Shown piece after piece: positions 58,521-64,000 of a stretch of 64,000 bases of DNA (position 1 is its first letter; the number at the start of each line of letters is the position of its first letter). A model generated the notes under the pieces. The model was not told the DNA's origin. It did no database searches and worked only from the letters and a program-made list of their open reading frames with translations. Origin of the DNA: Emcibacter sp. (GTDB lineage Bacteria > Pseudomonadota > Alphaproteobacteria > Sphingomonadales > Emcibacteraceae); contig JAIOYI010000005.1 in the NCBI GenBank assembly GCA_021741205.1, positions 62,001-126,000 of the forward strand, given 5' to 3'. The translations under genes were made by a program, and so were the position numbers.

Positions 58521-59699
58521 ATGGCCGAAGTAGATATTAAAAATTATAACATTAACTTTGGCCCACAGCACCCTGCGGCTCATGGTGTGTTGCGCCTAAT
58601 TCTTGAACTTGATGGAGAGATTGTGGAACGTGCCGACCCTCATATCGGCCTTTTGCATCGGGGTACAGAAAAACTCATTGAGCATAAAACCTATCTTCAA
58701 GCCATCCCTTATTTTGATCGACTTGATTATGTTGCTCCGATGAATCAAGAGCATGCCTTTTGCCTTGCTATTGAAAAATTGTTGGGACTAGAGGTGCCTG
58801 AGCGTGGTCAATATATCCGTGTTCTTTATAGTGAAATTGGCCGATTGTTAAATCATATTATGAATGTGACGGCTCATGGAATGGATGTGGGCGCCTTGAC
58901 CCCCATTCTTTGGGGATTTGAGGAACGTGAAAAGCTCATGGGATTTTATGAGCGGGTTTGCGGTGCGCGTCTTCATGCCAATTATTTCCGCCCGGGTGGC
59001 GTTCATCAGGATCTTCCGAATGATCTAGCCGATGATATTTTGCGTTGGTGCGATGAATTTCCACAAGCTATGAATGATATTGAAACGCTTGTGACGGAAA
59101 ATCGTATTTTTAAACAACGTAATGTGGATATTGGTAAGGTGTCGGCCGAAGAATGTTATGCCTTGGGCTTTACGGGTGTTATGTTGCGAGGGTCTGATGT
59201 GGCATGGGATCTGCGCAAGGCACAACCCTATGATGTTTACAATGAAATAGATTTTGATGTGGTTGTTGGTAAAAACGGCGATTGTTATGACCGTTTTGTC
59301 GTTCGTATCGAAGAAATATACCAAAGCATCCGTATTATTCGCCAATGTATTGAAAAAATGCCCAAAGGTGATGTTTTGTCTGCGGATCATACGGTAACAC
59401 CTCCAAGACGGGCGAACATTAAAACATCTATGGAGGCCTTGATCCAACATTTCAAACTTTATACCGAAGGATTTAAAGTCCCAGAAGGTGAAGTTTATGC
59501 GGCTGTAGAGGCACCAAAGGGTGAATTTGGGGTTTATCTGATTTCAGACGGCAGCAGTAAGCCTTATCGCTGTAAAATACGAGCACCGGGCTTTGCCCAT
59601 CTTCAGGCGATGGGGCATATTGCTAAGGGTCATATGTTGGCTGATATTCCCGCATTGATGGGTTCCTTTGATATTGTGTTCGGAGAGGTTGACCGATGA
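58521..59699 (+). CDS. nuoD: NADH-quinone oxidoreductase subunit D
   Basis: 392-residue 49-kDa subunit lining the quinone cavity. N-terminal [34 protein letters not shown] and [17 protein letters not shown], with the quinone-site His and Tyr region, and C-terminal [16 protein letters not shown]-like end (here [15 protein letters not shown]). Start ATG 58521 one base after the nuoC stop, behind AGGGGA. End overlaps nuoE (ATGA). Confidence 0.97.
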   Translation: MAEVDIKNYNINFGPQHPAAHGVLRLILELDGEIVERADPHIGLLHRGTEKLIEHKTYLQAIPYFDRLDYVAPMNQEHAFCLAIEKLLGLEVPERGQYIRVLYSEIGRLLNHIMNVTAHGMDVGALTPILWGFEEREKLMGFYERVCGARLHANYFRPGGVHQDLPNDLADDILRWCDEFPQAMNDIETLVTENRIFKQRNVDIGKVSAEECYALGFTGVMLRGSDVAWDLRKAQPYDVYNEIDFDVVVGKNGDCYDRFVVRIEEIYQSIRIIRQCIEKMPKGDVLSADHTVTPPRRANIKTSMEALIQHFKLYTEGFKVPEGEVYAAVEAPKGEFGVYLISDGSSKPYRCKIRAPGFAHLQAMGHIAKGHMLADIPALMGSFDIVFGEVDR

Positions 59700-60313
59700 A
59701 CATTAAACTAAGAAGTGCGGAAAATTTCAAATTTACGCCGGAAAATATGGACTGGGCGAAGGGGCAGTTGTCCAAATATCCAGACAATCGTCGAGAGAGT
59801 GCGGTTATGCCGCTCCTTACCCGTGCCCAAGAACAAAATAATGGCTGGGTTTCTGTGCCCGTGATGGAATATATCGCTGATATGCTGGAAATGCCCTATA
59901 TTCGGGTGCATGAGGTGGCCAGTTTTTATACCATGTATAATCTAAAGCCTGTTGGCAAACATGTGATTGAGGTTTGTACCACAACACCTTGCTGGCTTAG
60001 AGGGTCTGATGATGTTGTGGCCGCCTGCAAGGATGAACTTGGTATTGGTTTTGGTGAAACGACCAAGGACGGCGAATTCACCCTTTTGGAGGTGGAATGT
60101 GCCGGAGCCTGTGTTAATGCGCCCGTTATTGCCTACCGCAAAGAGTATTACGAGGATTTGGACGGTCATAGCACCAGAAATTTTATCAAGGCTATTAAAA
60201 GCGGAGAGATTGTCTCGTCGGGACCGCAAACGACAGACCGCCATAAATCTGCGCCTCAGGGCGGACCCACCACATTGAAAGAATTTTGTGCATTAGAGGG
60301 AGGCAAAAGATAA
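59696..60313 (+). CDS. nuoE: NADH-quinone oxidoreductase subunit E
   Basis: 205-residue 24-kDa subunit of the NADH-dehydrogenase module with a [2Fe-2S] cluster (N1a). Thioredoxin-like domain with cysteine ligands in [14 protein letters not shown] and [16 protein letters not shown] overlap with nuoD and TAATG junction with nuoF. The C-terminal ~35 residues are variable and polar, as in other alphaproteobacteria. Confidence 0.96.
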   Translation: MNIKLRSAENFKFTPENMDWAKGQLSKYPDNRRESAVMPLLTRAQEQNNGWVSVPVMEYIADMLEMPYIRVHEVASFYTMYNLKPVGKHVIEVCTTTPCWLRGSDDVVAACKDELGIGFGETTKDGEFTLLEVECAGACVNAPVIAYRKEYYEDLDGHSTRNFIKAIKSGEIVSSGPQTTDRHKSAPQGGPTTLKEFCALEGGKR

Positions 60314-61596
60314 TGCTTGCAGATAAGGATCGTATCTTTACCAACCTTTATGGTTATCAAAGCTTTGGGTTGAATGCCGCAAAAAAACGTGGTGATTGGG
60401 ACGGCACTAAGGCTCTTTTGGAAAAGGGTGGCGACTGGATCATCAATGAAATGAAATCTTCTGGTCTTCGGGGTCGTGGCGGAGCGGGTTTCCCAACAGG
60501 TCTAAAATGGTCATTCATGCCCAAGGAATCTGATGGTCGACCTCATTATCTTGTGGTCAATGCCGATGAAGGGGAACCCGGAACTTGTAAGGATCGGGAA
60601 ATTATTCGTCATGATCCTCATAAATTGATTGAGGGTTGTCTTGTTGCTGGTTTTTCCATGAAGGCTTGTGCAGCCTATATTTATATTCGCGGGGAATTTG
60701 TCGCCGAGGCCGACGTTCTTGAAGCCGCTATTCAGGAGGCCTATGCCGCTGGACTGATCGGGGATAATGCTTGCGGTATGGGTTATAAATTTGATGTTTA
60801 TGTCCACCGTGGGGCGGGAGCTTATATTTGCGGTGAAGAGACGGCGCTTATCGAAAGCATCGAAGGCAAAAAAGGCCAGCCTCGTATGAAGCCGCCATTC
60901 CCTGCTAATGTTGGACTTTATGGTTGTCCGACCACAGTGAATAATGTGGAATCTATTGCGGCTGCTCCGACGATTTTACGGCGTGGCGGGGCATGGTTTG
61001 CGAGCCTTGGTCGCCCCAATAATACGGGAACCAAACTGTTTTGTATTTCGGGTCATGTCAATAATCCCTGCAATGTTGAAGAAGAAATGGGCATTTCCTT
61101 AAAAGAGCTTATTGAAAAACATGCGGGCGGTGTTCGGGGTGGCTGGGATAATTTGCTTGCGGTTATTCCAGGCGGTTCATCGGTTCATCTTTTGCCAAAA
61201 AATATTTGTGACACTGTTTTGATGGATTTTGACAGCCTTAGGGCTGAAGGATCAGGACTTGGCACCGCGGCGGTTATTGTGATGGATAAATCCACCGATA
61301 TTGTGAAGGCCATTGCACGGCTGTCCGCCTTTTATCATCATGAAAGTTGTGGTCAATGTACGCCGTGTCGTGAGGGTACGGGTTGGATGTCACGGGTTAT
61401 GCAACGCATGGTCACGGGCGAGGCGGAAATAGAAGAAATTGATATGTTGCTAGATGTCACTAAAAAGGTTGAGGGACATACGATTTGTGCGCTTGGCGAT
61501 GCCGCAGCATGGCCAATTCAGGGTCTGTTTCGTCATTTTCGTCCCGAGGTGGAACGTCGTATCCTAGAATATAAAAAAAGCCGTAAGGCGGCTTGA
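60313..61596 (+). CDS. nuoF: NADH-quinone oxidoreductase subunit F
   Basis: 427-residue 51-kDa subunit that binds FMN and NADH and holds [4Fe-4S] cluster N3. Seen: [16 protein letters not shown] (NADH site), [15 protein letters not shown] (FMN), [16 protein letters not shown] (FMN) and [16 protein letters not shown] with the cluster cysteines. ATG 60313 shares a base with the nuoE stop; an upstream frame from 60286 is not needed. Confidence 0.97.
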   Translation: MLADKDRIFTNLYGYQSFGLNAAKKRGDWDGTKALLEKGGDWIINEMKSSGLRGRGGAGFPTGLKWSFMPKESDGRPHYLVVNADEGEPGTCKDREIIRHDPHKLIEGCLVAGFSMKACAAYIYIRGEFVAEADVLEAAIQEAYAAGLIGDNACGMGYKFDVYVHRGAGAYICGEETALIESIEGKKGQPRMKPPFPANVGLYGCPTTVNNVESIAAAPTILRRGGAWFASLGRPNNTGTKLFCISGHVNNPCNVEEEMGISLKELIEKHAGGVRGGWDNLLAVIPGGSSVHLLPKNICDTVLMDFDSLRAEGSGLGTAAVIVMDKSTDIVKAIARLSAFYHHESCGQCTPCREGTGWMSRVMQRMVTGEAEIEEIDMLLDVTKKVEGHTICALGDAAAWPIQGLFRHFRPEVERRILEYKKSRKAA

Positions 61597-61616
61597 TGAA
61601 GTGTGGAGTGTAGATA

Positions 61617-63665
61617 ATGCCAACGCTTAACGTCGATGGAATTGAAGTAGAGGTCGAAAACGGCGCAACCGTTCTTCAGGCCTGTGAAGCAGCTGGTGTT
61701 GAAATACCACGGTTTTGCTATCATGAGCGCCTGTCCATCTCGGGCAATTGCCGGATGTGTCTTGTGGAAATGGAAAAGGCTCCGAAGCTTATTGCCTCCT
61801 GTGCCATGCCTGCAGGCGAGGGTATGGTCATTCATACCAACAGTGACAAGGTGAAACGTGGTCGGGAAGGGGTGCTTGAATTCACCCTGATTAACCATCC
61901 TCTTGATTGTCCCGTTTGTGATCAGGGCGGCGAATGCGATCTGCAGGATCAATATCTTTATTATAGTGGTGATGATGCCCGTTATAATGAAAAACGTCGT
62001 CTTGTATCCAAGGATGACTTTGGCCCACTGGTGAAGACCACGATGACCCGTTGTATTCATTGCACCCGTTGTGTGCGCTTTTCCGAAGAGATCGCTGGTG
62101 TTCCCGCACTCGGTGGTATTGGGCGCGGTGATCATATGGAAATCACCACTTACCAAGAACAACCCTTTGCCTCTGAGCTTTCTGGTAATGTTGTTGATCT
62201 GTGTCCCGTTGGGGCCTTGACCAATAAACCTTATGCTTTCTCAGCCCGCCCTTGGGAATTAAAATCAACGGAAACCTTTGATATTCATGATGCCATGGGA
62301 TCAAGTATCCGTGCCGATGCACGGGGTCGTGAAGTTATGCGCATTTTGCCTCGCCTAAATGAGGATGTGAATGAAGAATGGATTTCAGACAAAACCCGTC
62401 AAGCGGTTGATGGATTAAAATATAATCGCATTGATAGGCCCTATATTCGCAAAGCGGGCAAGTTGCAGGCGGCCTCTTGGGACGAGGCATTTTCTGTTAT
62501 TGCGACCAAGCTAAAAGGCGTGAAGGGTAATGAGATTGCGGGCCTTGTGGGTGATCTTTGTGACGCAGAAAGCATGTATGCTCTGAAAGGACTGCTTAAT
62601 TCATTGGGTAGCAAAGCCATTGATTGCCGTCAGGATGGTGCCCATTACGGCGGAAAAAATCGGGTCGGATATCTGTTTAATACGGGTATCGCGGGTATTG
62701 ATGAGGCGGACGCTTGTCTACTTGTGGGAACAAACCCCCGTAAAGAAGCCCCTGTTCTGAATATTCGTTTGCGGGCCTTAACAAAGCGTGGCCCCATTGC
62801 TGCTGTAGGTGAGAATGAAAATCTGACCTATCCTGTGGAATATTTGGGTAATACGGCCAAAGCACTAGAAGAATTACTTGCGGGTAAGGGTGTCTTTGCC
62901 AAGGCATTGAAATCCGCCAAAAAACCTATGATTATTTTGGGGTCAGGAGCCGTAAGTCATGTGGACGGGGCTGCTATTCTAAAACTTGCCCATGATATTG
63001 CTGATAAATACGGCATGGTTAAAAAGGGTTGGAACGGTTTTAACATTCTTCATCATGCCATCAGTCGGGTTGGGGCAATGGATATGGGTCTTGTTGCAAA
63101 GTCGGGTGTTGATGGTATTTTGGACGGCGCCGTATCGGGCAACATCAAGGTCGTCTTTAATTTAGGCGCTGACGAAATTGATACAGCACGCCTGAAAAAA
63201 GCCTTTGTGATTTATCAGGGCAGCCACGGTGACGAGGGCGTTAAACAGGCCGACGTTATTTTACCTGGCGTTGCCTATACGGAAAAATCGGGTACTTATG
63301 TAAATTTGGAAGGTCGGGTGCAAAAAGCCCCACGGGTTATTTTTGGACCGGGGGAAGCCAGAGAAGACTGGACAATACTTAGGGCCTTATCGGAAAGGTT
63401 GGGTCATACCTTACCTTTTGATAATCTTGCGGAACTGAGGGATAAGATGATTGCGGATTTTCCGTCTTTTGGTCTTGTGGATCAGTTGCCTTCTGAGGCA
63501 TGGGCAGAATTTGGTGTTCAAGGTAAAATATCCGATAAGCCAATCATGAATGCTATCGCTGACTTTTATCAAACCAACCCCATAGCACGGTCATCAAAAG
63601 TGATGGCGGAATGCAGCAATGCCTATGAGGGGACAAAATTTATGGCGGAGGCATCCCATGGCTGA
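61617..63665 (+). CDS. nuoG: NADH-quinone oxidoreductase subunit G
   Basis: 682-residue 75-kDa iron-sulfur subunit. N-terminal ferredoxin-type [2Fe-2S] domain ([12 protein letters not shown] region), [15 protein letters not shown] with cluster ligands, and a second block [16 protein letters not shown] with [14 protein letters not shown] for [4Fe-4S] clusters. The C-terminal half is a molybdopterin-oxidoreductase-like domain without cofactor. Length is in the usual range for alphaproteobacteria. Overlaps nuoH by 8 bp. Confidence 0.97.
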   Translation: MPTLNVDGIEVEVENGATVLQACEAAGVEIPRFCYHERLSISGNCRMCLVEMEKAPKLIASCAMPAGEGMVIHTNSDKVKRGREGVLEFTLINHPLDCPVCDQGGECDLQDQYLYYSGDDARYNEKRRLVSKDDFGPLVKTTMTRCIHCTRCVRFSEEIAGVPALGGIGRGDHMEITTYQEQPFASELSGNVVDLCPVGALTNKPYAFSARPWELKSTETFDIHDAMGSSIRADARGREVMRILPRLNEDVNEEWISDKTRQAVDGLKYNRIDRPYIRKAGKLQAASWDEAFSVIATKLKGVKGNEIAGLVGDLCDAESMYALKGLLNSLGSKAIDCRQDGAHYGGKNRVGYLFNTGIAGIDEADACLLVGTNPRKEAPVLNIRLRALTKRGPIAAVGENENLTYPVEYLGNTAKALEELLAGKGVFAKALKSAKKPMIILGSGAVSHVDGAAILKLAHDIADKYGMVKKGWNGFNILHHAISRVGAMDMGLVAKSGVDGILDGAVSGNIKVVFNLGADEIDTARLKKAFVIYQGSHGDEGVKQADVILPGVAYTEKSGTYVNLEGRVQKAPRVIFGPGEAREDWTILRALSERLGHTLPFDNLAELRDKMIADFPSFGLVDQLPSEAWAEFGVQGKISDKPIMNAIADFYQTNPIARSSKVMAECSNAYEGTKFMAEASHG

Positions 63666-64000
63666 TTTACTCGTTGAATTTTTTACATGGGCTTTTGGCG
63701 TGACACTCGTGCCATGGTTTGCCACATTGCTTGGTATTGTGGTTGGAATTCTGGCGATTGTTTTGCCGCTTCTTATTGCGGTTGCCATGAGCGTTTATAT
63801 GGACCGCAAGGTATGGGCGGGGATGCAGATGCGCCGTGGCCCGAATGTGGTGGGACCTTGGGGATTGATGCAATCATTCGCTGATGGTTTAAAACTTTTC
63901 CTCAAAGAAACCATTATACCGGCCAGTGCCAATAAATTTATTTTTCTGCTGGCTCCTGCGCTGACCTTTATCTTGGCGCTTGTGGGCTGGGCGGTTATTC
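63658..64000 (+). CDS. nuoH: NADH-quinone oxidoreductase subunit H, 5' part
   Basis: First ~114 residues of the membrane subunit that forms the quinone-binding interface of complex I; the gene continues past the right edge. N-terminal hydrophobic helix followed by [20 protein letters not shown], the NuoH signature, and [19 protein letters not shown] 63658 overlaps the end of nuoG. Confidence 0.95.
   Translation, partial: MADLLVEFFTWAFGVTLVPWFATLLGIVVGILAIVLPLLIAVAMSVYMDRKVWAGMQMRRGPNVVGPWGLMQSFADGLKLFLKETIIPASANKFIFLLAPALTFILALVGWAVI

Overview
This 64 kb window is chromosomal DNA from an alphaproteobacterium with a moderately AT-rich genome (roughly 40-45% GC by eye; not computed). Pointers to that group are the gene order tig-clpP-clpX-lon-hupB-tRNA-nuoA..H, an FtsZ with a long linker and an IPAFLRRQ-type tail, a DUF1491 protein, and CcrM-type GANTC sites before ftsZ. 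I cannot name the genus. A member of a marine-type order such as Kordiimonadales, Emcibacterales or Rhodospirillales would fit, but this is inference. I see no phage, insertion sequence, CRISPR array or replication origin, so this reads as core chromosome with a few accessory operons.

Layout. 1-10.2 kb: the 3' part of uvrB, tRNA-Pro, a truncated haemoglobin, a cold-shock protein, an orphan sensor kinase, a Bcr/CflA-type exporter, an RhlE-type helicase, and a co-directional run of a TerB/J-domain protein, a DMT exporter and an AmpD-like amidase facing a tiny lipoprotein. 10.4-12.6 kb: three small PilZ (c-di-GMP receptor-type) genes with the RNase P RNA gene among them; an 18-bp unit is tandemly repeated directly from the rnpB 3' end. 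13.0-30.4 kb: the division and cell-wall (dcw) cluster mraZ-rsmH-ftsL-ftsI-murE-murF-mraY-ftsW-murG-murC-murB-ddl-ftsQ-ftsA-ftsZ, tightly packed with many ATGA-type overlaps. murD is missing from its usual place between mraY and ftsW. Candidate control sites are a five-copy 10-bp-spaced CCAT array before mraZ and four GANTC sites plus a CtrA-like box before ftsZ.

30.6-39.7 kb: a DUF1491 gene, groES-groEL behind a CIRCE (HrcA) operator, a PLP-dependent decarboxylase with a MarR gene, an arginase and ornithine aminotransferase pair with a divergent Lrp/AsnC regulator, nhaA, and a small membrane protein. 39.8-44.8 kb: a minus-strand operon of histidine phosphatase, acyl-CoA dehydrogenase, an SDR gene with a large internal in-frame deletion, an APH-type kinase and an intact SDR, with a divergent LysR regulator. 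The kinase plus dehydrogenase pair recalls ACAD10/11 and LvaA/LvaC, which act on 4-hydroxyacyl-CoA. 44.8-47.5 kb: a MOP-family flippase coupled to a CDP-alcohol phosphotransferase with an unusual N-terminal domain, possibly a small envelope glycan or lipid module.

47.6-56.6 kb: bifunctional NAD(P)HX repair enzyme, tRNA-Leu, then the protein quality-control block tig-clpP-clpX-lon, hupB, tRNA-Val and tRNA-Asp. 57.0-64.0 kb: respiratory complex I genes nuoA-B-C-D-E-F-G and the 5' part of nuoH, closely spaced or overlapping and running off the right edge. Start codons were often moved inward from the longest open frame where a better ATG and ribosome-binding site, or stop/start overlap, supports it; these choices are stated per gene.
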